Source: Fibrella forsythiae
GTDB lineage: Bacteria > Bacteroidota > Bacteroidia > Cytophagales > Spirosomataceae
Direction of reading: 5' to 3'
Length of the DNA: 64,000 nt
Assembly: GCF_017353175.1 (NCBI RefSeq)
Contig: NZ_JAFMYW010000002.1
Location: 682,001-746,000, forward strand
Made by a program: the position numbers and the translations under genes. Each line of letters opens with the position of its first letter. The stretch's first letter is position 1. A model generated the notes under the pieces. It had not been told where the DNA came from and did no database searches. It saw only the letters and a program-made list of their open reading frames with translations. This document shows, piece by piece, positions 28,776 through 37,343 of this stretch.

Positions 28776-30269
28776 ATGAGCAAAGAAGTTGAACTCTTAG
28801 AGAGCATTACCAACGCCGAGTACAAGTACGGGTTTGAAACCCTGATTGAAGCGGACGAAGCTCCCAAAGGGCTGAACGATGATATTATTCGCTTTATCTC
28901 GGCCAAGAAAAACGAGCCCGAATGGCTGTTAGACTGGCGGATGAAGGCGTTCCACATGTGGCAGGAGATGGAAGAGCCGCACTGGCCTAACGTCAAATAT
29001 CCGAAGATTGACTATCAGGACATTATCTATTACTCGGCGCCAAAGCAGCAGAAAACGGTCGGCTCACTCGATGAGATTGATCCCGAACTGCGGCGTACGT
29101 TTGAGCGGCTGGGTATTTCGTTGTCAGAGCAGAAACGGCTGTCGGGTGTAGTTGATGAACCCGTTGATGCCAATGGAAACCCCATTGAGCGCCCGCGTGT
29201 AGCGGTCGATGCGGTAATGGACTCGGTTTCTGTAGCCACGACGTTTAAAAAAGAACTGGCTGAGAAAGGCATTATTTTCTCGTCGATCTCCGAAGCCGTT
29301 CACGATCACCCTGAGCTGGTAAAAAAATACCTTGGCTCCGTTATTCCGCCTAAAGACAATTACTTCGCGGCCCTGAATGCTGCCGTGTTTACCGACGGTT
29401 CGTTCTGTTATATTCCGAAAGGCGTACGTTGCCCAATGGAGCTGTCGACTTACTTCCGTATCAACGCGGCCGGTACCGGTCAGTTTGAACGGACGCTGAT
29501 CGTGGCTGATGAAGGGTCATACGTGAGTTATCTGGAAGGCTGTACCGCCCCGATGCGTGACGAAAACCAGTTGCACGCAGCCTGCGTAGAGCTGATCGCC
29601 CATGATAATGCAGAGATTAAATACTCGACCGTTCAGAACTGGTATCCCGGCGATAAAAATGGCTTGGGTGGTGTTTATAACTTCGTAACCAAGCGCGGTA
29701 TCTGTGATACCAACGCCAAAATTTCGTGGACGCAGGTTGAAACGGGTTCATCGATCACCTGGAAATACCCATCGGTTATCCTGAAAGGTGATAATTCGAT
29801 TGGTGAGTTCTATTCGGTGGCAGTGACCAACAACATGCAGCAGGCCGATACGGGTACCAAAATGGTGCATATCGGTAAGAATACGAAGAGCCGGATCGTG
29901 TCGAAAGGCATCTCGGCTGGTAAGAGCCAGAACTCATACCGTGGACTGGTCGAGGTAATGAAACGTGCCGATAACGCCCGGAATTTCTCGCAGTGCGATT
30001 CGCTGTTGCTGGGTGATAAGTGTGGCGCACATACCTTCCCGTACATCGAAGTGAAAAACCAGTCGGCCACGGTTGAGCACGAAGCTACTACGTCGAAAAT
30101 CGGTGAAGATCAGTTGTTTTACTGCAACCAGCGCGGTATTCCAACTGAGCAGGCCGTAGCCCTGATCATCAACGGATACGCTAAAGAAGTCTTGAACCAA
30201 CTCCCGATGGAGTTTGCCGTCGAAGCCCAGAAATTGCTGGAAATCAGCCTTGAGGGTTCGGTAGGATAA
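28776..30269 (+). CDS. sufB: Fe-S cluster assembly scaffold SufB
   Basis: Core scaffold subunit of the SUF system, which assembles iron-sulfur clusters with SufC and SufD in the cytoplasm. The 497-residue protein begins [22 protein letters not shown] and includes [20 protein letters not shown]-type, [18 protein letters not shown] and [17 protein letters not shown] segments. The C-terminal [23 protein letters not shown] is the diagnostic SufB/SufD signature. The expected partners sufC, sufD and sufS do not follow: a terminator comes after 24 bp and the next gene is on the other strand. This separation is unusual for Bacteroidota, where suf genes are commonly clustered. Confidence 0.96.
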   Translation: MSKEVELLESITNAEYKYGFETLIEADEAPKGLNDDIIRFISAKKNEPEWLLDWRMKAFHMWQEMEEPHWPNVKYPKIDYQDIIYYSAPKQQKTVGSLDEIDPELRRTFERLGISLSEQKRLSGVVDEPVDANGNPIERPRVAVDAVMDSVSVATTFKKELAEKGIIFSSISEAVHDHPELVKKYLGSVIPPKDNYFAALNAAVFTDGSFCYIPKGVRCPMELSTYFRINAAGTGQFERTLIVADEGSYVSYLEGCTAPMRDENQLHAACVELIAHDNAEIKYSTVQNWYPGDKNGLGGVYNFVTKRGICDTNAKISWTQVETGSSITWKYPSVILKGDNSIGEFYSVAVTNNMQQADTGTKMVHIGKNTKSRIVSKGISAGKSQNSYRGLVEVMKRADNARNFSQCDSLLLGDKCGAHTFPYIEVKNQSATVEHEATTSKIGEDQLFYCNQRGIPTEQAVALIINGYAKEVLNQLPMEFAVEAQKLLEISLEGSVG

Positions 30270-30292
30270 GGGATCTGCTTTTATATATAAAG

Positions 30293-30333
30293 AGGGTAGA
30301 CACGGGTTCAACTCCATGTCTGCCCTTTTTTTG
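30293..30333 (+). terminator. Rho-independent terminator of sufB
   Basis: GGGTAGACAC and CATGTCTGCCC form an imperfect 11-bp stem (one G-U pair, one mismatch) followed by TTTTTTT. It starts 24 bp after the sufB stop. Confidence 0.8.
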
Positions 30334-30335
30334 TT

Positions 30336-30380
30336 TGACGCTGATGCGCGCGCGAAGCAATACACACCAACAAAGCGTCA
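30336..30380. repeat. Intergenic dyad sharing a 13-base core with the repeat at 5841
   Basis: Short arms TGACGCT (30336-30342) and AGCGTCA (30374-30380) enclose GCGCGCGAAGCAA (30348-30360) followed by TACACACC. The same 13 bases sit in the loop of the SusCD inverted repeat at 5858-5870. It lies between convergent sufB and uxuA. Confidence 0.5.
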
Positions 30381-30401
30381 GCAATCTATCTAATTCAACG
30401 C

Positions 30402-31589
30402 CTACATTCCCCGCTCAATCCCCATTTCCAGGCCGCGCAGTTCTGCCAGGCCGCGTAGGCGACCAATGGCTGTGTAGCCTGGGTTGGTTCGCTTTGTCGG
30501 ATTGAGATCATCGAGCATACGGTGGCCGTGGTCGGGGCGGAACGGAAGGCGCAGATCCGGGCGGCCTTCCTCTAGTCGGCGTTTCTGTTCCAGCAGTAGG
30601 GCCTTCATCACGCCATACATGTCAACGTCGCCCGCCAGGTGATCAGCTTCGTGGAAATTACCGTCGGCATCGCGCTGGGTGGCGCGCAGGTGAATGAAGT
30701 TGATACGGTTGCCCAGGCGTTCAACCATACCGGGTAGGTCATTATCAGCGCGAACGCCGTAACTACCCGTGCAGAAACACAGGCCATTATGCTTGCTCTC
30801 ATAGGCGGCCAGCAGTTGGCGGGCATCGGCTTCCGTACTCACTACGCGGGGCAGGCCCAGAATCGGGAACGGTGGATCGTCGGGGTGAATAGCCAGCAGA
30901 ATACCAGCCTCTTCGGCAACCGGCGTAATTTCTTTCAGGAACGAATACAGGTTGGTGCGTAAAGCAGCTTCGTCTACGTTGTCGTAGGTGGTCAGCACGT
31001 CGGCGAAGGCTTCGAGGGTAAAGCTTTCTTCACTGCCTGGCAACCCGGCGATGATGTTGCGCGTCAGCTTCTGGACGGCGGCATCATCAGCCCCATCCAG
31101 CCAGTTTTTGGCCCGACTCAACTGTTGGGTCGAGTAGCTTTTTTCGGCTCCTGGCCGTTTCAGTATATACACTTCAAACGCGCAAAATTCGGTGGTGTCG
31201 AATCGGAGGGCGCGCGAACCGTCGGGCAATTGGTAGTCGAGATCGGTGCGGGTCCAGTCGAGTACCGGCATGAAGTTGTAGCAGACCGTATCAATACCGC
31301 ACTGTGCCAGATTGACCAGACACTCTTTGTAGGTCTCGATATACTGCTTGTAATTTCCCGAAGCCTTTTTAATGTCTTCGTGAATGGGTACACTCTCGAC
31401 CACCGACCAGGCAAGTCCGGCTTGCTCGATCTCGTCTTTCCGCTTCTGAATCTCGTCTACAGTCCAGACTTGTCCGTTTGGAATATGATGCAGCGCGGAC
31501 ACGATGCCTGTTGCACCTGCCTGCCGCACGTCGGCCAGACTAACGGGGTCTTGTGGGCCAAACCAGCGCCAGGTTTGTTCTAATGCCAT
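30402..31589 (-). CDS. uxuA: Mannonate dehydratase
   Basis: Converts D-mannonate to 2-keto-3-deoxy-D-gluconate in hexuronate (glucuronate) catabolism. The 395-residue protein starts [38 protein letters not shown], the family N-terminus. It contains [21 protein letters not shown], the [15 protein letters not shown] block, [22 protein letters not shown] and a C-terminal [13 protein letters not shown], where histidines and aspartates bind the metal. Length and motifs are complete. No uxaC, uxuB or kdgK is adjacent. The next two minus-strand genes upstream are an acyl-CoA synthetase and an MFS transporter, with 114 bp between. Confidence 0.96.
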   Translation of the reverse strand: MALEQTWRWFGPQDPVSLADVRQAGATGIVSALHHIPNGQVWTVDEIQKRKDEIEQAGLAWSVVESVPIHEDIKKASGNYKQYIETYKECLVNLAQCGIDTVCYNFMPVLDWTRTDLDYQLPDGSRALRFDTTEFCAFEVYILKRPGAEKSYSTQQLSRAKNWLDGADDAAVQKLTRNIIAGLPGSEESFTLEAFADVLTTYDNVDEAALRTNLYSFLKEITPVAEEAGILLAIHPDDPPFPILGLPRVVSTEADARQLLAAYESKHNGLCFCTGSYGVRADNDLPGMVERLGNRINFIHLRATQRDADGNFHEADHLAGDVDMYGVMKALLLEQKRRLEEGRPDLRLPFRPDHGHRMLDDLNPTKRTNPGYTAIGRLRGLAELRGLEMGIERGM

Positions 31590-31703
31590 AAGAAAAAAGG
31601 GTATTTCGATTTAATGTGTTAAGCCAACGCGTAAAATAACGGTATACAATCAGGATGTAGGCGAACAATCTGCCAATTCCGGATTGGTTTTTGTGCTGCT
31701 GCG

Positions 31704-33164
31704 TCAGCCGATTGACTCTGGCTGCGGGAGCAGATGCTTCTGTACTTTGCCCAGAGCCGTTCGGGGAAGGCTATCGACGGCTACAAATGCTTTGGGAAGC
31801 TTGAACGACGCCAAACCGGCCTGACAACGGGCTGATAACGACTCGGCATCGAACGTACCATTCGGCACAATGTACGCCACCGGCACTTCACCCCGGCGGG
31901 CATGGGGCACACCCACCACGGCAGCCTCGGAAACATCGGGCTGTTCGAGTAGGAACTCTTCAATTTCGCGCGGGTAAATATTGAAGCCGCCCGAAATGAT
32001 CAGATCGCTTTTCCGGCCGCGTAGGGTAACGTACCCGTCGGCGCTGACAACGCCCATGTCGCCTGTTTTGAAATAGCCATCGGCCGTAAACGCCTGCTTC
32101 GTCGCCTCGTCGCGTTTCCAATAGCCCGCACAAACGTTGGGACCTTTGATGTGTACTTCGCCCTCAACATCAACCGCGACTTCTTGCCCCTCTGGGTCCA
32201 GGATACGGGCCGAAATGCCGGGTAGTGGGAAGCCGATGGTGCCGGGCCGCCGCTCACCGATGTACGGATTGCTGATGTTCATCAGGGTTTCGGTCATGCC
32301 GTAGCGTTCCAGAATGACGTGGCCAAATTTGGTATCGAACGCCTCCATCACCTGCGCGGGCAACGGGGCCGAACCCGATACGAACAACCGCATGGTCGAT
32401 CGCAGAGCGTGGGCCATTTCGTCGGGCCAGTCGAGCAGGCGGATGTAGATCGTGGGTACACCGAAAAACAGCGTGGGTTTGAACTGGATCAGGTCGTTGG
32501 CCGCTGTCTGGTAATTAAATCGTTCGAGCAGGCGCATCCGGCACCCCGAGAGCAGCCAGCAATGAATGCCGTTGCCCAGTCCGTGCACGTGGAAAAGGGG
32601 CAGCGGAAGCCAGAACCGGTCGGCTTCAGTGATCTGCCAGCACGCCACCAGATTCACAGCGTTGGCAATGAAATTGTTATGCGTTAAAATAGCGCCTTTC
32701 GAGGCTCCCGTTGTCCCCGACGTGTAGACCAGCGCCGCCGGACTATCGCCGGTTGTTGGGTTGTCCAGCAGGGGCAAACTCGTCTGTTCGTTGGCTTCTG
32801 CCACCAGATCATCCACTTCCCAGAAGGGAAAATCGCCAGGTACGTTGCCCGAGGCCACCAGTGCTTTTGGTTCGGCGTCAGATAGAATATGAGTGATTTC
32901 CCGCTCCCGATAGAGGATATTGACGGGTACGAAAATGACGCCCAGCCGCAGACAGGCTAGATACAACTGAATAAACGACGGACTATTTTCGAGATATACG
33001 GCCAGCCGGTCGCCAGCGGTCAGACCACGCCTGATGAGCGCATAGGCCATCTGGTTAGCCTGTTCGTCGAGCTGACCGAACGTCCAGCTTTCGGCGCCAA
33101 ATTCCAGGGCGGTCTTATCACGCCGACCAGATAAAGACAGGTCGAAGAGTTGGGTTACATTCAT
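31704..33164 (-). CDS. AMP-binding acyl-CoA synthetase
   Basis: Adenylate-forming enzyme that activates a carboxylic acid with ATP and joins it to CoA. The 486-residue protein has the P-loop-like LVYTSGTTGASKGAILTHNN near 150-170 and the A5 motif LERYGMTET. It also has the A7/A8 stretch YFKTGDMGVVSADGYVTLRGR, SGGFNIYPREIEEFL and the C-terminal catalytic lysine motif LPRTALGKVQKHLL. Segments such as FFGVPTIYIRLL recall malonyl-CoA synthetases, but the substrate is not fixed by the sequence. Its start overlaps the stop of the MFS gene by 4 bp (ATGA), so the two are translationally coupled and the transporter may import the acid that this enzyme activates. Confidence 0.88.
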   Translation of the reverse strand: MNVTQLFDLSLSGRRDKTALEFGAESWTFGQLDEQANQMAYALIRRGLTAGDRLAVYLENSPSFIQLYLACLRLGVIFVPVNILYREREITHILSDAEPKALVASGNVPGDFPFWEVDDLVAEANEQTSLPLLDNPTTGDSPAALVYTSGTTGASKGAILTHNNFIANAVNLVACWQITEADRFWLPLPLFHVHGLGNGIHCWLLSGCRMRLLERFNYQTAANDLIQFKPTLFFGVPTIYIRLLDWPDEMAHALRSTMRLFVSGSAPLPAQVMEAFDTKFGHVILERYGMTETLMNISNPYIGERRPGTIGFPLPGISARILDPEGQEVAVDVEGEVHIKGPNVCAGYWKRDEATKQAFTADGYFKTGDMGVVSADGYVTLRGRKSDLIISGGFNIYPREIEEFLLEQPDVSEAAVVGVPHARRGEVPVAYIVPNGTFDAESLSARCQAGLASFKLPKAFVAVDSLPRTALGKVQKHLLPQPESIG

Positions 33165-34360
33165 TTATCGTTGATTTTGAGCGAAACAACACAGATAATC
33201 AGCGCGAAGATACCGAGGCTGACAAACGCGGAGGTGAACGAACCGGTGAGGTCAGTGATCTTGCCCACCAGCGGGGCGCCCACCAGAATCATGACGATGC
33301 CCAGCATGTTCACGAGGCCCATAGCCGCACCACCCCGACCCGGAAACAGAGCAACCGCCCGGTTGAACAGCGACGCATAGGGCAAGCCGCACCCCACGCC
33401 CAGCAGCGCAATGCCGAGGATGGCCACAGCGAGTGAGCTACCTGAACTAGCCAGCAGGAAACAACCGGTAGCGTTCATAGCAAGGCTGATCAGCAACAGT
33501 TTTCGAACACCTAACGTACCTACCAGGCGACCACCCCACGGCCGGGAAAAGATACCGATCAACAACACGAGCGAGGCAATGAAGCTGATGAGCAACTTTG
33601 TCTCCGGTTTTTCGCCGAGTTGCTCTTTCAGGAGTGTTGTTGTCCACGTACCCACTACGATCACCAGCCCAAACGAGGCCATCTGCACCAGGCCCAATAA
33701 CCAGAGCTGCCCGTGCGACAGCATAGCCAGCAGGCTTCCCGGCGCGTGCTTGTGTACGGGCGCTTCGGGCGCAGCAAACAGGCAGAGTAGGAGTACGCTC
33801 AGGGCTACGAGTGCGGTAGAGATAAACGCACCCGGCCAGCCAAAGGCTTCGGCCAGACGGGGAACGGCGAAAATAACAAAGCCTGACCCCAGCAGCACCG
33901 AACCGCCGTAGAGCCCCTGCGCCATGTGCAGGCGATTGGCCGGTAACACCTGCGTCAGGTAGCGTGCCCCCGCCACGAAGCTGCTACCCGTTCCCAGGCC
34001 CGTCAGGACTTTCCAGAACAGGAGTTGGTTATAACTTGTGGCGAAAGAGATGCCGAAATTACCCAGACACACCACTCCGAGCGCACCCAGCAGCACTCGC
34101 CGCCCGCCGTAGGTATCGGCCAGGTGACCGCCGGGAATCTGCATGAGAGCATGGGTCAGGAAAATGCCGGTGGTCAATAAGCCCGCCATCGCTTTGGTAA
34201 CGCCAAATTCCTTGATCAGTAGGGGCACCAGCGGCGCGTGGTTGGTGTAGTTGCATGAAAACGCAAACCCCACCGAGCAGGCACAAAGTAAAATAAGGGT
34301 TTCGCTGGAAATGGCCGGTCGGGTGGTTTCGTAGGCTGTTTCAGTAGATTTTAGGTTCAT
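33161..34360 (-). CDS. MFS transporter
   Basis: A 399-residue protein with about 12 predicted membrane helices. The loop 2-3 motif of the superfamily is visible as GGHLADTYGGRRVL, and a related motif SRPWGGRLVGTLGVRKLL sits in the second half. The N-terminal SCNYTNHAPLVPLLIKEFGVTKAMAG resembles carboxylate or nitrate/cyanate type carriers more than sugar carriers. The stop overlaps the acyl-CoA synthetase start by 4 bp, suggesting an organic acid as substrate. This is inference from coupling, not from a specificity motif. Confidence 0.85.
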   Translation of the reverse strand: MNLKSTETAYETTRPAISSETLILLCACSVGFAFSCNYTNHAPLVPLLIKEFGVTKAMAGLLTTGIFLTHALMQIPGGHLADTYGGRRVLLGALGVVCLGNFGISFATSYNQLLFWKVLTGLGTGSSFVAGARYLTQVLPANRLHMAQGLYGGSVLLGSGFVIFAVPRLAEAFGWPGAFISTALVALSVLLLCLFAAPEAPVHKHAPGSLLAMLSHGQLWLLGLVQMASFGLVIVVGTWTTTLLKEQLGEKPETKLLISFIASLVLLIGIFSRPWGGRLVGTLGVRKLLLISLAMNATGCFLLASSGSSLAVAILGIALLGVGCGLPYASLFNRAVALFPGRGGAAMGLVNMLGIVMILVGAPLVGKITDLTGSFTSAFVSLGIFALIICVVSLKINDK

Positions 34361-34470
34361 TGCAGGGTAACAAGCTTAGGTTTGCTTAATAAGCACTACC
34401 TAGCATTTATATCCTGCTTCGCTGTGCTCTATAATTGGCGTCCCAAGGCTTTCGCTCACTAATTTCTCTG

Positions 34471-34528
34471 GCGCAATAGCGTATTACTGACGTGCAGCCC
34501 CGCGTTAGCAATACGCTATTGTGGCGCT
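34471..34528. repeat. Inverted repeat between the DUF4260 and MFS genes
   Basis: CAATAGCGTATT (34474-34485) and AATACGCTATTG (34510-34521) are perfect 12-bp arms, extended on both sides by imperfect pairing (GCGC/GCGC outside, ACTGACG/CGTTAGC inside). The loop is about 24 bases. There is no T-run. It lies directly after the DUF4260 stop codon in the minus-strand direction. Confidence 0.65.
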
Positions 34529-34534
34529 AGCTTC

Positions 34535-34912
34535 TTAAACCAGCATACCCGCTTTCTGCTGTTCAGGGCCAATCTCGCCCAAATGAGTCACGTTGAAACC
34601 GGTCGTGTACTTCAATCCGTAGCCCATCATGCGGTCCATGGCCGAGTGTCCGAAGAGGATAATGCCTGCCAGCAGGAGATAGCTATTTCCCAGTAGGAAT
34701 CCGGCCAGGCCAACCAGAATAGCTATTCCTTTGTGGTGAAAGAGGTTATACGTGAAAGCACCAACGGCAGTATTGATGGCGTAACCAATCATGCTTACAT
34801 CGGGCAGCAGGAGCAGAGCGGGGTAGAGCCACCAGACAAACGGCAACTTGGCAAACAGGATGATCGATAGGGCGAACTGTGCCGCTTCTTCAAGTTTTAG
34901 TAGCGATTTCAT
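34535..34912 (-). CDS. DUF4260 family membrane protein
   Basis: A 125-residue protein with three to four hydrophobic segments (AQFALSIILFAKLPFVWWLYPALLL, GIAILVGLAGFLLGNSYLLLAGIILF). The C-terminal MDRMMGYGLKYTTGFNVTHLGEIG is characteristic of DUF4260. It is an inner membrane protein of unknown role. It lies upstream of the MFS gene in the same direction? No: both are on the minus strand, and this gene is read before the MFS gene would be only if transcription crossed the inverted repeat at 34471. They are separated by 174 bp and probably independent. Confidence 0.82.
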   Translation of the reverse strand: MKSLLKLEEAAQFALSIILFAKLPFVWWLYPALLLLPDVSMIGYAINTAVGAFTYNLFHHKGIAILVGLAGFLLGNSYLLLAGIILFGHSAMDRMMGYGLKYTTGFNVTHLGEIGPEQQKAGMLV

Positions 34913-35172
34913 TTGATAGACAGCCAGATAGCTGTGGTTTGAATACGCTACAAAGGTCAGCTGGGGGCGTGGCTCAACTCGTTAACAAAAGATAAGGAAT
35001 TGATCGCAGTGTATTGCACTGAACTAGCTTGATTAATTGTCTGCGCCTGAAATTGGGTTATGTTTGAGACGGAAACTGTCAACCTTTTCCAGGATCAGAC
35101 AGAACGTACAGGCGTATCGATGAGGGTAACTCGATAAGTAACGATTTGATAACGTACCTGGCAAACCGACTT

Positions 35173-35547
35173 ATGATGGCCACCTCGTACTTTGATCGCA
35201 TGGCCTGGATCGCTCTTTTGCTGGCGGCTGTCTGTCAGACCGTCTGGACGTATTCGCTGAAATATGCCGATTTCGGTGCGCTGGTAAGTCTGCGCATCAC
35301 CTTGCCGATTCTTGGGCTGGTACTGCTCAACATAGTATCGGGGCTAGCCAACGTTTACTTCCTGAATATAGCGTTCAGGTACGTTCCGCTCACCACAGCT
35401 TTCGGCCTCTGGACTGCCGGTACGCTGGTATTTATTAAACTGGCCGATGTGCTGTTTCTGAAAGCTCCGTGGTCATTTGCCGAGTTGTTCTTCGTTGGCC
35501 TGCTGGCCGTAGCGATCGTTGGCCTTAAACTGGCGGCACCCAACTAA
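35173..35547 (+). CDS. Small multidrug resistance (SMR) family membrane protein
   Basis: A protein of about 124 residues with four predicted membrane helices, the size and layout of EmrE-type exporters: MAWIALLLAAVCQTVWTYSLKY, ITLPILGLVLLNIVSGLANVYFL, VPLTTAFGLWTAGTLVFIKLADVLF and the final FAELFFVGLLAVAIVGLKL. The conserved Glu of helix 1 in drug exporters is replaced by Gln (AVCQTVW), so proton-coupled drug export is doubtful and a lipid or guanidinium-type role is possible. The start is taken at the ATG pair 35173/35176 in place of a TTG at 35146. Confidence 0.78.
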   Translation: MMATSYFDRMAWIALLLAAVCQTVWTYSLKYADFGALVSLRITLPILGLVLLNIVSGLANVYFLNIAFRYVPLTTAFGLWTAGTLVFIKLADVLFLKAPWSFAELFFVGLLAVAIVGLKLAAPN

Positions 35548-35581
35548 AGCGGGAAAGCAACAAAGAGTGAATGGCGCTGCG

Positions 35582-35608
35582 TTGCCTCAGTCAGAGTCTG
35601 TAAGTTTG
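35582..35608 (+). promoter_or_regulatory. Candidate promoter of the DinB/YfiT-like gene
   Basis: TTG at 35582-35584, 16 bases, then TAAGTTTG at 35601-35608, a perfect TAnnTTTG. The spacing is slightly short. A start about 7 bases downstream would leave a leader of some 45 bases before the ATG at 35659. Confidence 0.4.
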
Positions 35609-35658
35609 CAGGGCGCTCATTCACTTGCGCATTCTTCACTTTTTTCCGCTCTCTAACC

Positions 35659-36186
35659 ATGCAACCAGACGAATCCCGCCAATTTCCAATTGGCCGTTGG
35701 TCGGGCCAGACCGACTTTACTGCCGACGAAATCCGTGTCCGTATTCAACAGCTCCGCGATTTACCGGGACAGTATAGGCAATTGACCGAGTCGCTATCAG
35801 ATGATGAACTGGCACGTACCTACCGGCCCGGCAGCTGGACGGTCAGGCAATTGGTTCACCATGTGGCCGATACACACCAGTGGCATTATTTCCGGATCAA
35901 GCACGCGCTGACTTTGCCCGAGATCGCGCCGGGGATGTTCAGTGACGTGAACAACTGGGCAAAACAACCAGACGGACATGACCTGCCAGTGGCGGCTTCA
36001 TTGGCTATTCTGGAAGGGTTGCATGAGCGGCTGGCTTATCTGTATGAACACTTGCCTGAAGCCGACCTGCAACGGGCGTACTACCATCCCTTCCGGCAGT
36101 TAAACGTGTCGCTGGCGCAGGCGATCGACATGGTTGTCTGGCACGCGCAACACCACCTGGCGCATATCAGATTGGCGTTGAACTAA
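35659..36186 (+). CDS. DinB-superfamily putative metal-dependent hydrolase (YfiT/BstA type)
   Basis: A 175-residue four-helix-bundle protein. The N-terminal QFPIGRWSGQ and the helix LRDLPGQYRQLTESLSDDELARTYRPGSWTVRQLVHHVADTH are typical of the YfiT branch. Three metal-binding histidines are visible, one in LVHHVADTH and two in VVWHAQHHLAHI near the C-terminus. Relatives are thiol transferases (bacillithiol-dependent) or hydrolases. The gene appears to be a single unit and ends in an inverted repeat with a T-run. Confidence 0.85.
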   Translation: MQPDESRQFPIGRWSGQTDFTADEIRVRIQQLRDLPGQYRQLTESLSDDELARTYRPGSWTVRQLVHHVADTHQWHYFRIKHALTLPEIAPGMFSDVNNWAKQPDGHDLPVAASLAILEGLHERLAYLYEHLPEADLQRAYYHPFRQLNVSLAQAIDMVVWHAQHHLAHIRLALN

Positions 36187-36192
36187 GTTTTC

Positions 36193-36282
36193 AGTCTTCT
36201 GTCCTCCGTTTTCTATTACTCTGATTAACATTGTGGTTGACTAGCAGAGCAACATAAGACGGAGGACAGAGGACTTTTTTTT
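36193..36282 (+). terminator. Inverted-repeat terminator between DinB-like gene and accA
   Basis: AGTCTTCTGTCCTCCGT (36193-36209) pairs with ACGGAGGACAGAGGACT (36259-36275) with one mismatch, followed by a T-run (36275-36282) that overlaps the accA stop. The loop contains GTGGTTGACTAGCAGAGCAAC (36233-36253, last base outside the 20-base word), almost identical to the loop core of the repeat on the other side of accA. Confidence 0.75.
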
Positions 36283-37234
36283 ATTCCACCACCACACCCA
36301 TCGCGCAGAACTTGTCGATGCGGCTGTCGATCCGTTGTTCGGGTGTCATCGCGTTTAGTTCGGCCAGGGTATCGAGAATGGTTTTCTTCAGTATATCGGC
36401 CATGGCGGCGTGGTCGTGGTGCGCACCGCCCAGTGGTTCGTCAACGATACCATCTACCAGGTGAAAGGCCTCCATATCGGCGGCGGTGAGTTTCAGTGCT
36501 TCGGCCGCCTGCTCTTTGTAGTTCCAGCTACGCCACAGGATGGATGAGCACGATTCGGGTGAAATGACTGAATACCAGGTATTTTCAAGCATCAGCACGC
36601 GGTCGCCGATGGCAATGCCCAAAGCTCCGCCCGATGCACCTTCGCCAATGACGATGCAGATCACCGGCACTTTCAGCATAAACATCTCTTTCAGATTGCG
36701 GGCAATGGCTTCGCCCTGTCCGCGCTCTTCGGCTTCGAGGCCCGGAAACGCACCCGGTGTATCGATCAGTGTAACGATGGGCCGGTTGAATTTCTCGGCC
36801 AGTTTCATCAGCCGTAACGCCTTCCGGTAACCTTCGGGGTTGGCCATGCCGAAATTGCGTTGCTGCCGCTGCTTGGTATTGCGGCCTTTCTGCTGCCCAA
36901 TGATCATAACCGTTTGCCCGTCGATATCGCCGAAACCACCCACCATTGCCGGGTCGTCGCGTACGGTGCGGTCGCCGTGGAGTTCGATAAACTGATCGCA
37001 CATCCGTTCAATGTAATCGAGCGTGTAGGGGCGGTCGGGATGGCGCGAGAGCTGTACCCGCTGCCAGCGCGTCAGGTTCTTGAACAGGTCATGCCGAAGC
37101 CGGTCAATGCTCTCTTCAAGGGTAAGTACTGCCTCTGAGACGTCGATCTTACTGGTCTCGGCCAGTCGTTTCATCTCATCGAGCCGGCCTTCCAGGTCGG
37201 CAATAGGCTTCTCAAAGTCGAGGTAGGTCTTCAT
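36281..37234 (-). CDS. accA: Acetyl-CoA carboxylase carboxyltransferase subunit alpha
   Basis: With AccD it moves the carboxyl group from carboxybiotin to acetyl-CoA, giving malonyl-CoA for fatty acid synthesis. The 317-residue protein starts [21 protein letters not shown] and contains [22 protein letters not shown], the [18 protein letters not shown] block, [27 protein letters not shown] and [22 protein letters not shown], all hallmarks of AccA. accD is not adjacent, as is common in this phylum. It is flanked on both sides by long inverted repeats with nearly identical loop cores. Confidence 0.97.
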   Translation of the reverse strand: MKTYLDFEKPIADLEGRLDEMKRLAETSKIDVSEAVLTLEESIDRLRHDLFKNLTRWQRVQLSRHPDRPYTLDYIERMCDQFIELHGDRTVRDDPAMVGGFGDIDGQTVMIIGQQKGRNTKQRQQRNFGMANPEGYRKALRLMKLAEKFNRPIVTLIDTPGAFPGLEAEERGQGEAIARNLKEMFMLKVPVICIVIGEGASGGALGIAIGDRVLMLENTWYSVISPESCSSILWRSWNYKEQAAEALKLTAADMEAFHLVDGIVDEPLGGAHHDHAAMADILKKTILDTLAELNAMTPEQRIDSRIDKFCAMGVVVE

Positions 37235-37241
37235 CTTTGGG

Positions 37242-37339
37242 GTTTACAGTTTTCCGTTTGCTGTTTACAGTTGCGCTGCTAGCAAACCGCGTGGTTGATT
37301 AGCAGCGCAACTGTAAACAGCAAACGGAAAACTGTAAAC
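37242..37339. repeat. Perfect 39-bp inverted repeat between accA and the beta-CASP gene
   Basis: Arms at 37242-37280 and 37301-37339 are perfectly complementary over 39 bp with a 20-base loop. Arm text includes GTTTACAGTTTTCCGTTTGC and TGTTTACAGTTGCGCTGCT. The loop ends in GTGGTTGATT and, with the adjacent arm start, reproduces the core seen at 36233. The structure would form an extremely stable hairpin in RNA or a cruciform in DNA. It lies just upstream of accA and ends 5 bases before the stop of the hydrolase gene. Confidence 0.92.
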
Positions 37340-37343
37340 TGTT

